DNA of 64,000 bases from Salvator merianae. Its lineage: Eukaryota; Chordata; Lepidosauria; Squamata; Teiidae. Position 1 is the stretch's first letter, and every line of letters starts with the position of its first letter. The notes below the pieces were generated by a model that was not told the origin of the DNA, ran no database searches, and saw nothing but the letters and a program-made list of their open reading frames with translations. The stretch lies in contig QVOM02000025.1 in the NCBI GenBank assembly GCA_003586115.2, positions 48,060,627 to 48,124,626 on the forward strand, given 5' to 3'. This document shows, in pieces, positions 46,300 through 59,121 of the stretch. The translations under genes were made by a program, and so were the position numbers.

Positions 46300-47540
46300 A
46301 TAGTGTTATTCATTCATTCATTCATTCATTCATTCTTTCATTCATTCATTTATTCACATTTTTATCTTGCCCTGTACCCAAATGTATCAGGGGGTGTTGC
46401 AGCAATAAAATACCAGATGTAAAAGGAACACACTAAAAGCAATGACGGGGGCTGAAATTTGGGAGGGGAAACTGTTTCCTTAGCCAAAGACCAGGGTGAA
46501 TAAATGTGTTTTCACTGCTCTGCTGAATATATAAGCTGACAGTGTCTGGCACACCTCAGGGGGAGAATATTCCATAGTCTAGGGACCACCACTGATAAGT
46601 CATGTACAGGTCAAATTGGGATAAGGTGTTCCTTTAGATATTTGGGGCCCCAACCATTTAGGACCTTATAGGTTAAGGTTAATACTTTGGATTGGGCTTG
46701 ATAGTGAATTGTCCATCAGTGCAGCTCTTTTAATACTGGTGTGATGTGCATCCAACTAGACATTCCAGCAATCTAGCTGTTGCATTCTTCACTAGCTCCA
46801 GCTTCTGAGCTGTCCTCAAGGGCCATCCCATGTAGAGCACATTACAATAGTTCAGTCTGGAAGTTACTAGAGCATGGATTACTGTGGCCAAATCATCTCT
46901 GTCCAGAAAGGACTGAAGTTGGTATTGGCACAGAGTTCAAGAGTACCCCCAGATTTTGCACCTGTCCCTTTCAGGACATTGCAGACCTTCAAGAACAGGA
47001 AGCCTCCCAACTTCATGCACCTGAGATCCTGTGGCACACAGCTTTAATTCATTAGCCCCCATCAAACCCATTATTATTAGAGGCACCAATCAAGCACTTC
47101 AACTACCTCTTCTGATTCAGATGGCACAGAGAGATAGAGCTGGGTATCATCTGCATATTGATGACACTTCACTCCAAATCTCTTGATGGCCTCTCTCAAT
47201 TGTTTCATATAGATATTAAAGAACATGGCAGATAAGAGCAAACCCTGAGGAATCCCACAAGTGAGTTTCCAGGATGTTGTACAAGAATCTCCCACAGCCA
47301 CTCTCTAGCATCAGTCTTGGAGATAGGAGTAGAACAACCACAACACAGTGCCTCCAACTCCCAACCTTCATAGCCTTTCCAGAATGATACCATGGTCAAT
47401 GGTATCAAAAGCTGCCAAGAGTTCCAGGAGAACCAACAGAGTCACACCTCCCCTTTCTTTCTCTCTGAGAAGGTCATCAACCAGAGCAACCAAGGTGGTT
47501 CCTATACATAACTAGGCCTGAAGCCAGATTGAAATGGGCC
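46300..47540 (-). mobile_element. L2-type LINE on the minus strand, 5'-truncated, YADD box kept
   Basis: Minus-strand frames read LLELLAAFDTIDHGII-like (about 47440-47385), then VGDSCTTSWKLTCGIPQG and MFFNIYMKQLREAIKRFGVK, HQYADDTQLYLS (47301-47077), with both catalytic aspartates intact. The C-terminal domain follows with KVLTLTYKVLNGWGPKYLKE (about 46690-46630), matching the C-terminal block of the L2 at 22790. The 3' end at about 46300-46380 reads GGTACAGGGCAAGATAAAAA followed by a GAAT-type tail, which is the (ATTC)n run on the plus strand. The endonuclease is missing. Confidence 0.85.
46308..46356. repeat. (ATTC)n microsatellite at an L2 3' tail
   Basis: About twelve ATTC units with one interruption. 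It is the 3' tail of the minus-strand L2. Confidence 0.93.
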
Positions 47541-49149
47541 TAGTTAATCAGCTATGAACCATAAAGCAATAAATCTTCCATATTTAATTATAGTCCCAAT
47601 TTTTCCTGAGTCATGGAAATGTTGTGTAATTTGCAAGAAAACAATTCCTCAAATTAGTTTGAAATTTCAAATTATCCCAGACTTGGATAATCAAATGCAA
47701 TTTATTGAATTTCAAGGAAAAAAATCTTGTTCGGCCTTGTAAATTTCTAAAACATTTACTGCAGACTGCAAAAAGCTGTAAATGATTTATCAGTAGAATC
47801 TCATAGCCTTATTTGGTTTACTACCACAAAGATCACATTATAGCAGTCTTAGTGATTTGGGCTGTCTAAAGCAAAGCACCAAGTAAAAAAAAAAGATTAA
47901 AGACTACAAAATCATGTGAACAGTTTACATTGTCTTTGAAATATTTTAACTGGAAAGTATTTACCTGAATACTTATATAAATATTAACTGATTGGTTACT
48001 TTTTAACAGGATTGTAAACACTGCGATATTAACTTTAATGTGATAGCAATACGAAGTAACTCATTATAGTCCTTTGCTTTGTATTTCAAACATTGTTTTC
48101 ATATGCAAATATGTCCACTAAAATGCTGTTTGATGCTGAATGTTCAGTTTTAGTGGTGTTTGCTAAGAATCTATATATTAATAAATAACTTTTCTCAACT
48201 ACCTATTTTTGAGAAATACCTTTTTTTTAAAAAAAAATGCATTATTTATGTATCCCATTTCCATTTAGAGCTATTGTTTATTTTAGAATGCTGCTACTTT
48301 GAAGTGTTTTCTTGTTTCATTAATGTAGCAGCGCTACAGATTTGCATAGTGGTATCATATAAATCTAGAACAGGGTTATGTATGAACTTTTTTTTGAAAA
48401 TAATTATTTAAAATACTTTTTTCTCTTTATCCTTCTTCTCCAACAACAATAATATGAACAACAAAAAATACTAGTAAAAAAAGCAGTAGTCCTGAGGAGG
48501 AAGAATTAGAGAAGATTATGAAATGCAGAAATCTACAAATTGAAATCCAACATCTACAGGAGATAAAAACAGACAAAAACCAATAGTATTTCCAGTAGTT
48601 TTGGCACATTAGACACTAAAAAAGAACCTCTAAATAAATATTTACAAGCCACTAGAAATGATAAACTAATAATTTAGCATCTACAAACATAATCACTTGT
48701 ATCTAGGCACTTGCATCTATTTTTTTTAAGATACATCATTGATTTCTAAATCTTTGCTTAGGATTTGAATTAACAATGGACAATAACTTAAGTCACTGCA
48801 TCAGACAAACAATGCAGCCAATCCTTAAAATACTATTATGAATATTGGAAAAAATTTCTTCAAAAATTAAAATCTCATACACATTCATCCTGCTGTTCAT
48901 TTTGTTTTCATTGTCATTGTCGTCATTAGTAGTAGTAGTAGTAATCACTAAGTTATAGTTGACATCAGCATTTTGCTTATTTTTACACTTGGTTAAGATT
49001 ATGATATTTTTGTTTGTAGACTTTGATATTGTGACTATTGTATTTATATTATTTGTATCTATATATGTGAATGATCCTAGAACTATTTGGTAAAGGACAG
49101 CCAAAAATGCAAATACAGTCTGAATAGCATCCCCTCCCAATGTATGCAC
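47541..49149. other. AT-rich unannotated region
   Basis: No coding signal. The 121-codon minus-strand open frame at 48793-49158 is asparagine/threonine-rich low complexity produced by a (TAG)n-like run at about 48929-48943. Confidence 0.5.
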
Positions 49150-49275
49150 TGTCACCATTTTAACTAACTTTTTGTTTTATTAGTTTTTATACCAATTTTA
49201 TTGTGACACACTCTGAAACCTTTGGGTATAGGGCAGGATAAAAGTATAGATAAATAAATAAATGTATGCATACAT
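49150..49275 (+). mobile_element. L2-type LINE 3' end fragment
   Basis: TTTTTATACCAATTTTATTG is followed by ACACACTCTGAAACC, GGGTATAGGGCAGGATAAAA and an AAATAAATAAATG tail. This matches the 3' termini of the other L2 copies (GGGTACAGGGCAAGATAAAA at about 46380 in reverse). Only about 120 bp are present. Confidence 0.65.
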
Positions 49276-51041
49276 ACATATTATAAATTATAGTATTGGA
49301 TTAAACAACAACAACTTTAGTTCTAGAGAGTTAATACTAATCCCTAGAAAAATAGTATTTTTTATTATTCTCACTATTTTAAAAAAAAAAAAAAGACTAA
49401 ATCAGACCTATGAATAAATAAAAAGGAAGGAATGAAGGAAAAGAGAGGAAAAGGAACTGGCCTGTAAAACAAGGGAAAAATGTGAAGGGGAATCAGATCC
49501 TGAAACAGACAAAAATATAGAGTGTTTAATGTGTAAGCAACCATCTGAAAATGAAACTCAATAACAAGCAACACATTTGTGCTAGCTGTAAATTAAATTG
49601 TGATGAATTACTTCAGTCAAATTAAAAAATGAAGAAATTACTCCCAATTTTTATTGAGCCTCCCAAGCAGATGTCTGAGACTATTTTTGTAATGCCTTGC
49701 TGTGCTGCCATAATATTTCTCTTCCCTCAGTATTGCAATTGTTCAAATTTTAGATCTTGTTATTTCTTTCCCCAAGTTTAAGGAATATGTAAGGTTACTT
49801 TCATATTACAGTTTAAGCTAGTTTAAGCTCATTTTTATAGTGACAGACTAGAAAACTTAAGCAAACATAAACTAATCCCAATAGTTAAATGTCTGTCTCC
49901 ATAATTTTTACTAAAGGCAATGCATTATTCAGAATTTTACTTTTTCCATCCATAATTGGTCTTCTGAGCTTGAGAATCTGCCCTATGGAGTAATTTACAT
50001 TTTCATTGCATAGTGACTAACTCATAGATGTTAAGAGCCATAGTGATTTCTGTAATGTCTAAGGGACCCATGACAATTTCACCTCTATGATACATTGCTG
50101 TCATCAACAATAAATGGGAAATAGTTTTGGGTACTGGTTTGCAGTATATATTGAGGTTATTGTTGAGAATTTTTTTTAAAAAAAAGTTCAATATCCATTC
50201 ATGTTTATGCTTGTTTTCTATCCAGTTTTAGAAGATACAGGATTTCATTCAGGCACTTCCTTGATAACATTCAATCTATAATAATTTCCACTAAGGATTA
50301 CAGCAATAGTTGAATGCTGAATATCTGTAAATGCTTTGGCAAGATCTGCACAGTATGTGTTATCCTGCATTGTGCAGATCTAATTTTGGGCCAAATCAAG
50401 TGTCCCAGTACAAGATTGAAGGGGCAGCCAGAAGGCCACATCAATGGCCTTCCACATTATGAATAGCCCATCCCAGCAAAACTTGTGAGTCTGGGAACAA
50501 AAGTTTCTAGCCTCTAAAATTGTTATTTTTTTTGTTGTTGTTGGCTACCTAGAAACCAAGCATACATCCAGTGCCACTTCTGGGAACCCAGCCCAAATAC
50601 TTGCTGCCATCCACACATGAATGCTAGGCCAGTCTATTGGCAATGAACACTTCAGAAACTGTTTTCAAGCCTGAAAGTAGTTTCCTGTTGGAGCAGGCTA
50701 TAGTGTCATTTTCATTCAGTAACTAGGTTCAATGTTGCATTCATACAGATATGGCAAATTACCAGGATGTCATGCCTACTGGAAGACTGGTCTACAATAT
50801 AGATGTTGCATTGAGACTCAGCCTTTGTTTCCTAAACTCTCTACTACGATTTCATTATTCATGCTTAAATATTGCAAAAAAGTATATAGTTTCATAACCT
50901 TTTTTTTTTCTGTTTTGCTGTTCATTCTTTTTAAAATTAAATAAAGATTTTCTTAACAAATAGATATTCAACATGTGCAACATAAGGGGAAGAAAATCTT
51001 TATTGATTGGATTCCTGTTCAAATAAAATGGGATATCTAGA
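49276..51041. other. AT-rich unannotated region
   Basis: Nothing firmly recognised. A short hairpin with 11-bp perfect arms (AGATCTGCACA and its complement) lies at 50342-50381. The A/T-rich end AATTAAATAAAGATTTTCTT at about 50934-50955 could be a LINE or mRNA 3' end. Confidence 0.4.
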
Positions 51042-51217
51042 CCCTTTTTGCACTTAGCTTTACTGTGGATTATATCCCAAAATAGGGACCTGCTATCCAC
51101 ATGCTAGTGCAAACTATGAAAGATCTTGCCCAGGGCCTACTATAGTCTGTACTAGCATGCAGATGACAGGTCTCTATTCTGAGATATAATCTGGAATAAG
51201 TCCAAGTGCAGAAAGGG
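51042..51217. mobile_element. Palindromic Harbinger-like MITE, 176 bp
   Basis: Ends CCCTTTTTGCACTTAG and CAAGTGCAGAAAGGG are inverted repeats. The complementarity continues inside (TTATATCCCAAAATAGGGAC against GTCTCTATTCTGAGATATAA, CATGCTAGTGCA against a TACTAGCATGC-type arm). Flanks are AGA and ACA, a 3-bp repeat with one mismatch. Half copies are at 52119-52204 and about 59655-59757. Confidence 0.75.
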
Positions 51218-51598
51218 ACATCTGCTCGAGGATAAACAGATCTTAGCGTTCCATATGCATTGCTCAATATCTTGTTGTTTCCAACTATTTCTTACTTATT
51301 TCTTGAATTTTCCTTCTCCTTTGCTCTTGACTTTCCTTTCCTCACCCTTTTTTTGGTAAACAAAAATGAAATAATATTTGCTTCAATATGATGTAAGCAG
51401 AGTTCTTTAAATGCCAGTTTTCCAAAAATATAATCCTTAGATTTATTTACATTATTGGGCAGGAACAGAAGACATCATAGATACTTTTTCTTTTCTTATT
51501 ATTTTTTCTTTTCTTTTTGAAGCCCAGTTCCAATTTCTGCAAACCAAAACAGAAGAGCAGTGAAAAAAAAAAATGAACAGGATGTGTACGAGAGAGAA

Positions 51599-51926
51599 GG
51601 GCCTTTTCACACTTGACACTAGTGAACTTCAGGATGATAAATAGTGCAGTGCTTCTGCATTTCACAGAGGCACTGGCATTTGGGAGCAGAATACAGCTGC
51701 TCCTAATTGCTAGCTGTTATGGATCACAAAATGATGCTCCAAAACTGTTTGGGAACAACTGGACTGCTTCTGGTTACACTGCATTTGTACCTGCTTCTGG
51801 GTGTGAATGCAGAGTGGCATAGTGTGGCACAGCTGCAGCTGCACAATCACACAACTTTGGTGGTCACCATGGCAGCATCTGGAAGTTTTCTGGTCACTGT
51901 CATGGTGCAGGAAAGTGAAAAGGCCC
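51599..51926 (+). mobile_element. Harbinger-like non-autonomous element, 328 bp
   Basis: Ends GGGCCTTTTCACACTTGAC and GGAAAGTGAAAAGGCCC are inverted repeats; flanking triplets are GAA and AAA. The interior resembles the 20138 element (ACTGGACTGCTTCTGG, CTGGGTGTGAATGCAG, GTCACTGTCATGGTGCAG). Non-coding: the small open frames it contains are incidental. Confidence 0.75.
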
Positions 51927-52118
51927 AAAAATTTATTCCCAGTAGATAATAACGTTGTCAAGTGGAAGATGGTAACAGGAAAGACATTTTATATTTCAGA
52001 ATGGATTGAGACCCAATGAGAACAGGAAAAACTATGTTGGAAATATTTCTTGGACTCCCCTGAGCTGTTTTTGGTCCTCAGTGCAAACACAGTCCAGCAA
52101 AATGTTACTGAAATCTTG

Positions 52119-52204
52119 ATCCTTTCTGCACTGTGCCTTGTTTCAGATGGCAGTTCCCTATTCCAGGATATAATTCAGAATATGACCCAGTGTAAAAAGG
52201 GGCC
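52119..52204. mobile_element. Short Harbinger-like MITE derivative, 86 bp
   Basis: TCCTTTCTGCACTG at the left and CAGTGTAAAAAGGGGCC at the right are inverted repeats, and TTG occurs on both sides (52116-52118, 52205-52207). The centre (TATTCCAGGATATAATTCAG) matches the right arm of the 51042 MITE, so this is an internally deleted relative. Confidence 0.6.
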
Positions 52205-52207
52205 TTG

Positions 52208-53059
52208 TCTCATTGTGCGTGACTTTATTGTATTGACAAGATCTACTCTCATACAGAAGAGAAAGCCATTCCGTTTTTGTTTTATTTTTATAAAATAATA
52301 AATTTAATTGTTCCACTGTTTGCTGTAAAACTGTAATAAATATTTGTGCCTTTGGAAGTACATCTATCTAATGGTTATTGGTGATGAAGATCAAGTGTGT
52401 GGAACCACAGAATAATATGACAGATATTCCTGAAACATAATCACACAAGGTCTGAAACATAGAACACCCAAACCTAAGCATTAATCTCTGTTGTGCTTAT
52501 ACAAAAAATATACTAGAAATATTATCAGCCTGTTTGATTGTTTTAAGTGGAAATACTAGAGTACTGCCTTTTAAATAACCAGAGAAAATTAATTTGCAAG
52601 AAATGTGTGAGAATGTATTCTCAGAGACAACTGTTCTTCAGGCAACTGTTAAAGAATGGTTAAATTCATCCACAGTTGACATGCACGCTTCCATTGCTGA
52701 GAGGGAAGACAAAGAGAAACAGAAACCTGAAGTCATTATCTAATGTGCCTGGATCACAAAATAACCACTGAGACACAAAGCAATTTATTTTAGAGTCAGT
52801 TCAGACAGAATGTCAAACTTGAGTTCCTGTGAGAACTTCAGCAGAGAGGAATACCTGAGGTAATTGGTTATAGATGATAAAGTAATCCCCATTCTCATTT
52901 TCCCAAACCCAAATCCAGTTTTAAGGATTTTCCATTTTGATCCAAGGACATAGCATCTTTAGTAGGTGTGAATGCAGTCTAATTCCATGTGGTTAATAAA
53001 TGTTACAAAGCAGCAAATCATCACAAAATGCATTTTCAGCTAAAATAGCTACTGTTGCT

Positions 53060-53063
<4 letters not shown>
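52208..53063. other. AT-rich unannotated region
   Basis: No coding region, repeat pair or transposon ends recognised. Confidence 0.45.
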
Positions 53064-53111
<48 letters not shown>

Positions 53112-53136
53112 CATACATACATACATACATACATAC
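53064..53136. repeat. Compound (GATA)n(CATA)n microsatellite
   Basis: About twelve GATA units to 53110, then about six ACAT units to 53136. GATA arrays are common in squamate genomes, which fits the host assignment. Confidence 0.96.
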
Positions 53137-53868
53137 AGGCAGGTGAAAGATAAAATATGGTATTGCATGATTAAAGATATTTTCAGGATTAAACTTTGAG
53201 TTCTTTTAATCCTATTTGAAGCAGAATCAGAATGACCACTTATTATAGCCTGACATGAAACTTGAGAATTTAGGGGATTCTACTGTATGGTTAGGAGAAA
53301 AGAAGCAGATGAGACATTTTGAGAAAGAAAGGAAAACAAACAAACAAACAAAAGAGAGCAATAAAAAAATAAGAAATGTTCCAAAATGTTTCAAACAGGG
53401 AAGTTTTGTATTTCTGCCACCAACTTTCACAGCAATACAAATGTGATGAGTTTGAAGACATAACAATGATGAGATTGTTTGAAGTCATTCTAATTTTCTA
53501 CATCATGACAGAAAAAAATGGGTTAGCTAATAACATGCATAAAAACTTTTGCAGGATGCAGGCTATCCCATGTTGCACTAGCCCATGTCAGGTACAGTGA
53601 GGGTTAAGGGCCATCCAGATTTCAGACAGGCTTACCCAGCCTCACACTGACAGTCCTCAAAGTCAGTGTCCAGCCTTCCTAGTTTCCAGGATGGTCCATT
53701 TCAGGAGTGCCCTGAATTCCAAAATGATTTCCAGCAGTGCTCCTTGGAGTGCTGCTAAAATGGGGTCCCTCAATGTATTTTTCATATGCTGGTAGTCTGG
53801 AACACAAAGCTGGTCTGCACATCTCCATAGTCTGAAATGCAGAGCCTGGTCCTCTGGTAGACCTCATT
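53137..53868. other. Unannotated region
   Basis: No recognised elements. The overlapping short frames near 53230-53600 have no family motif. Confidence 0.4.
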
Positions 53869-54476
53869 GGGCCTTTTCGCACTGTAGCGGTAGACCGTTC
53901 TTGTCCGTTTGCTAGAACGGAGCTTTCTCACTTCCACGGGCGCACGCCTCACCCGATCCGAACCACTTCGTACCCGATTCGAACCCGAAGCTGGATAAGG
54001 CCAGACAACAAAAATGATGTCTTCATCCCGACCTGTGCGATGGAGCGAAGATCGGGCACAGTGTTTTCGCACTGTTTGCCTTGGCATCGGGCGTGGCTGG
54101 CGCGGCTATGCATGCGCGGTCCGCCACTTCGCATCCGGGGTGCGAAGTTTTCGTACTCCGCTCCGCTGCTTCGTAACACGGTACGATCTTCGTACCTGGG
54201 ATAGCCCTTTGGACTTGGCCGTGGAGCTGCCGTTACGAAGCCAGCTTCATAACCAGCCCTCTGGTTACGAAGTGGGTGAGAAGGTGCGAATTGGGTACGA
54301 AGCGGGTGCGAAGTGGGTACCGAACTAGTGGCTACCATTCGCACTGTTCCCTCTGCTAGTCAGCTTCGGGTTCGTTCCTCTGGCCAGGAGTGCGAATGGC
54401 ACCGAGCGTTCCCCAACCTCTCCGGTTCGAAGCTGACTACTGGGAACGGTCTACCTAGCTCAGTGCGAAAAGGCCC
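53869..54476 (+). mobile_element. CpG-rich DNA transposon 'family H', copy 3 (608 bp)
   Basis: Ends GGGCCTTTTCGCACTG and CAGTGCGAAAAGGCCC are perfect 16-bp inverted repeats, flanked by a perfect 3-bp duplication ATT (53866-53868 and 54477-54479). It is the best preserved of three copies and within one base of the length of copy 1. The middle contains a field of TACGAAG, GTGCGAA and TTCGTAC words (about 54120-54320), in both orientations, and numerous CpGs. The terminus and the 3-bp duplication suggest PIF/Harbinger. No transposase is encoded. Confidence 0.88.
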
Positions 54477-54479
54477 ATT

Positions 54480-54957
54480 GTCAAAGTCCACTGAAGGACC
54501 AGGATAGTGTGACATTTTGGTATCCTATCCTAGTCCATAGCTTTGTCCAATGGGGATGAAGCTTTCTTAGTGGGGGGCAGGGGTTCTGCAGTCCTCCACT
54601 AGCTCAGGATATAGATAAGTGAAAAAACAGCCAGAGAGAGAGAAGTAACAATTCTTTATTTTGTTCTTATTACTATACCACAGGTCAAAGTCAGAATTAA
54701 AATTCATTTTTAGTAAGACTACAGGAAAACAAAATGAAACGAAATGAAACACAGAAGTTATTTTCTAAGGTTTGTTGAAAATTCAAGCCTTAACTCTGGC
54801 ACTGCTATACTCCAAAATAATTAGGACATTCCATAAGGCAGCCAAAGTGTTAATCTATGGAATCAACAATTTTGAATGGATATATCAAGATATAAAGACT
54901 TAGGACTAGTGGCTGGTCTTTCCTTGGAAATGATAATTATTTTGAACGTTTATGTTT
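54480..54957. other. Unannotated region
   Basis: Nothing recognised; AT-rich after 54600. Confidence 0.4.
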
Positions 54958-55710
54958 TTCCTTGGGTGTATTTTTATGCACACCAGGAACTGGGAGCTGC
55001 CCTGATCTTAGGTTCTATCCAGGAGCAGGACTTCTAGGCTGAATTAATAGAAGTCAATGGGCAAGCTCTGACAGGAAAAAAAAAATGAAGGGAAAGGTCC
55101 AAGTGATGTAATGCTTATGTCACTATTGACAGTATTTGTTGCTTCCTACCTCCTGAGTGAACATGCCCAAGTGGAGGAACGTACTTCTAGGCAATGCTGA
55201 TGGGCTTAAATTGGAAATTTTTATTTTAAACAAAAACCAATCTTTGGTTTGGACAAATGTTCAATCATATTTTAATTCTGCTGCTTTTCATTCTTAATAA
55301 GAGTCTCCCCAGATATAATTCCAGGTCTAAAAGCAAATGTTGGTCTGAAATGCCAAATAGCCTCAATATTATCCTTTTAGAATTCTGCCTAAGATCATAT
55401 CAGCTACTATCAAACCTTCTGAGTGGAATACCTCCTGAGTCAGTTCCTGATCTTATGCAGATGTATTTCCAAGGCCTTTTACTCTGGGCGCAAGCACAGA
55501 ATATTTTGCAATCTGTTGCTTGTCCTTTTAAAATTGGGCTTTCATTTTCCAAGATAGGTACTAGTGAACAAAGATGGATTCTGGTCTAATACAGAGATCA
55601 AGGCTGTCTAGTTAGGTTCTCTGTACTTGCAACCTATGTGTCAATTGAATTTGTGCTATCAATGTAGGGTGTAGGTTAGTTTTTTATTTTTTTAAAATCT
55701 TAGATGGTCC
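54958..55710 (+). repeat. Dispersed repeat 'family X', copy B
   Basis: Aligns with copy A from about 55215 onward (TTCTTAATAAGAGTCTCC, AAGATCATATCAGCTACTATC, CTAATACAGAGATCAAGGCT) and with the reverse complement of copy C over its whole length. The extra 5' part (TTTTTATGCACACCAGG, GGGAGCTGCCCTGATC, GTCAATGGGCAAGCTC at 54972-55066) is found in C at about 61590-61695. The homology fades at about 55710. All three frames contain stops in both directions. Confidence 0.6.
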
Positions 55711-55974
55711 CTAAAGCACAACAGTTAACTGCACCTCACTCCTTTGATGCTCAGCTTGCCATGTATTCTGCTGCATTGCTTGTTGTATCAATGGTTTGGC
55801 AAGGAAACCACAGGGGACAAATTTACAATATGTCAGTACATGGTAGCCAGTGGTTGCAGCTAAGAGGTCTTCTGGACCCAGCACAATTCAATTCAAAGAA
55901 CTTGAGAGGAGTATCCAAGCAAAGTTATTTACAAATTCAATAGCCTGTTGTTTTGGCTACATTCACATACAAAA

Positions 55975-56063
55975 GAAAAAGAAAAAGAAAAAGAAAAAGA
56001 AAAAGAAAAAGAAAAAGAAAAAGAAAAAGAAAAAGAAAAAGAAAAAGAAAAAGAAAAAGAAAG
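55975..56063. repeat. (GAAAAA)n hexanucleotide array
   Basis: About fifteen nearly perfect six-base units. The apparent lysine- and glutamate-rich open frames across it are artefacts of the repeat. Confidence 0.96.
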
Positions 56064-58336
56064 GATGTGCTTCACAGACAGCTTAGAAGTGATTCACAGG
56101 TGGGATTATTCACTTGCTGATCTGCCACTCACTTTTATGAATATTAAGAAAAAGTGGATTAGAAATGAGATGAGAACATAAGTATCACATGCTACTGTCT
56201 CTAAGGCATCGTCCACATGGTCCATTTGGAACCACAATGTCTGTTTGCCAGCCTAGTCCCTGGGAGGGATGGCACAGGAAATGACTGACTTGGTAGCTGG
56301 AGTACCCAGAATTAATAACTCTGGAGTACTGTGCCATGCAAAGACAAGGGCACTGCCAAGGCACATACCTCTTAACCTATGGAAATGAACTCTGATTATA
56401 TGAAACATAATTGGCATAAAGATTGCAGTTACAAGGAATGGACCAACAGCATGGGGCCTTATATTTAGACCAAAATTTAGCCATTTTCCCCCTTTTGCAC
56501 CCATTTTTAAAGTACAAGCCTGTCTGCAGAAAGACCAACATTTTATCCTGTTTTCAGAAGAAGCAAGGAAGCTAAACCCAGACAAGTTCCAACTCATGAG
56601 AACATGAATGATGACAATACAAGTAAAGATAAGTATTTGGCAACTCAGATAGGACTATTATCCCAGTACACATTTTCAAGGAGTCTCAAGTAGGACAATG
56701 AATTTTTTCCAAAACTAGTTTTAATCAGAACCAGTGAGGATGTCTTGGGTAAAGATCACCAGAAAACTCATTAACACTCATTGACATGCACAAATTAGCA
56801 TCCAGGTGTGTTTCCTCACTCCTGCACATATACCAGGGTGACAGGAAACAGACCAAACAAGGAAAAAGTGATGCAAGCACCTACATCACACAGCCCTCCC
56901 TTGTCCCTTCCCATCAGAATTCCCACCAGTTTAGAATTCTGCTGACTTACGGTAATGTAGCCTAAGCAAACTCTGCCTTGGGGCAAAGCCAGGAGGGAAA
57001 AACAACCCCATCCAAATGTGAATAAAAACTTTCCTTTGGAGCAGCCAGTTATGTTCAGATCCCCTCTCATATCTCCTTCATTTGCTCCTGCTACTATTCA
57101 AACCATCACTGCTATGCTACCTGAGAAGCTACTGTGTTCCGCCCCTCATCGCTTCATCTCACTACTGCTGCTGAAAGCCTGAAGGAGAACTGGACTTTGA
57201 GGGTGAGAACCTAGCTAGCAGCTCCTTGAAGGATAGGGCATTCTTATAGGAAAATAAGACAGGTTTAGGTAGGATTCCTCTCCTTTTCTCTCACTCTGTC
57301 TTCATCAGTTGCTTTGCCTTACATTTTGTATTTTAAACTCCCCAGCTATTGCAATTTTGTTCCTTCTTAATCTTTTTAAAGTTTTCTTGTTTTCTTTTTG
57401 AATAAAGTTCAGTTTGATGATGATGATGATGATTTTAATCTTGGTCCCAGAGTATTTTTGCAAGTTCTACAGGGTCACCTAGTCAATTCATTTTTAAAGC
57501 CTATACAATATGATCCCTAAGTGTCTGGTGCTTGGGGGGGGGGGGGAGTAATTCCTGACATTCCCATTTACACCAGAGCATCTCTCATAACAACTTCCAG
57601 GGCCACTTCCTGCATCTTTGGAAATGGTCTCATGCAGAAATATTACACCTTTGAATTTAGCATTGTAATGGAGCTGTATAAAAATATTTAAATGGAACTT
57701 TTTGTTGTTGTTTACAAAAATCAAGCCTTGGCAAAACAAGGAGCAAAAATAATCTTTTGTGATCACATGATGATGGCTTGAGACATTAGAAATGTTTTCA
57801 AATATATAGTTATTAAAAATAAACCTATTAGCTTATGGTTTATAAAACAATATTAGCTATATATCATCATGAACACTACAGGCAAAGATAGGCTAGGTCA
57901 GTTTGCTAAAAATAGATTTTGTAAATTGTTCACATTTTTATGCTATTATATCTTTTTCCTCCTTCTCTCGCTCTCTTTTTCCCAGAAAATTCTCTCTTGT
58001 AGATTATTCAATAGTTTCATAGCTGTCTAGAATGACTCTTAGGGTATTCAGCTAACCAGCAGATGGGGGTATATTGTAGTTTGATTGCTGCTGAAATTGA
58101 AAACAATCCTCATTTTATTCCTCAGTTCCATAGTTTTAGACATATGTAAGATGTTATTTCAGCTCTGACTAGACAGACAATTCTGCATACTAAGATAGAG
58201 GATGTAATCAACAAAAAGAATTAAAAAAAAAAAAAAAAAGGAAAGTCCAGCATGGATAATCCTCAGATAGTGTGGATCATCTTCTATTCTTCTTCTTTTA
58301 AATTTATGGCTAGGTATTTTTTATTTATGTTATTTA

Positions 58337-58382
<46 letters not shown>
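58337..58382. repeat. (ATT)n microsatellite
   Basis: About fifteen ATT units without interruption. Confidence 0.96.
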
Positions 58383-59121
58383 GCTATCTAACTTATGATA
58401 CCATAATACCTCTTCTGCTCATTATTCATGGGCTCAGGGTAGCTTATTTATATTACCTTCTGACCTAATGAGTTTCAAGCATTCTGATTTTTAAAAGGTA
58501 TGAATGTTTTTTTGTGTTTTTTTTTTTTAAAATGAAACTTTTACAACAAACGAAGAGCAAAATGAGGGCAAAGTTTGATAATTTAGCTCAAGACCTCTTC
58601 TTTGCAAAGCTCATTCTTTCCCTAATTGCATAGTCTCTTTAAAAAAACAAAAACCAAAAACCGTCCCTGTGATGTGTACGTATATCTTGGGCGAAGCTTG
58701 GCTGAAGATAAAACTTTGACTAATGCACGTGACACCTTAATTATTTTTGTATATGTTCAACAATCATTTAAGCAAACATAGGCTGGATTGAATAAGTATC
58801 TTTCTTTTTATTAATTACTCGGAACTGCCAAGGAGAAGACATGGAAAACTCCTTCTCCTCTTCACTACAATAAAATATATTAAATGTTTTCCAAAGTTGC
58901 ATCAGGTAACTCACTTGTTTGCCCAGCCAGAAAACAGGAGGAGTGATACAATCTTTCTTGATGGGGTGGGTAGGAAGAACTCAGAAGTGCAGCTGGTAGT
59001 GCTCTCTACTGCCCTTCTATGATAGTCAGAAACTCCAGGCCAGATATTTTGTTGAACTTCAGCTGTCTATCCTACCTATGTGATCCTTAGCAATTAGCTT
59101 TCCAGAAATCTCTAACCTAAG

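Larger units (their letters stand above)
55711..59121. other. Unannotated region with several simple repeats
   Basis: Holds the (GAAAAA)n array 55975-56063, (GAT)n 57416-57432, poly(A) 58223-58239 and (ATT)n 58337-58382. An AATAAA followed by GTTCAGTTTGATGATG at about 57402-57425 may mark the 3' end of an unknown retroelement. The start of 56206 (GCATCGTCCACATGGTCC) recurs as GCAACATCCACATGGTCC at 14982, hinting at another low-copy repeat. Confidence 0.45.

Noticed and set aside
46780..47055. Plus-strand 91-codon open frame as a gene.
   Set aside because: Antisense shadow of the minus-strand L2 C-terminal region and 3' part.
48793..49158. 121-codon asparagine/threonine-rich minus-strand frame as a secreted or prion-like protein.
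   Set aside because: Low complexity from AT-rich sequence and a short trinucleotide run; no other coding evidence.
55850..56181. Lysine/glutamate-rich open frames as a basic protein.
   Set aside because: Pure translation of the (GAAAAA)n array.
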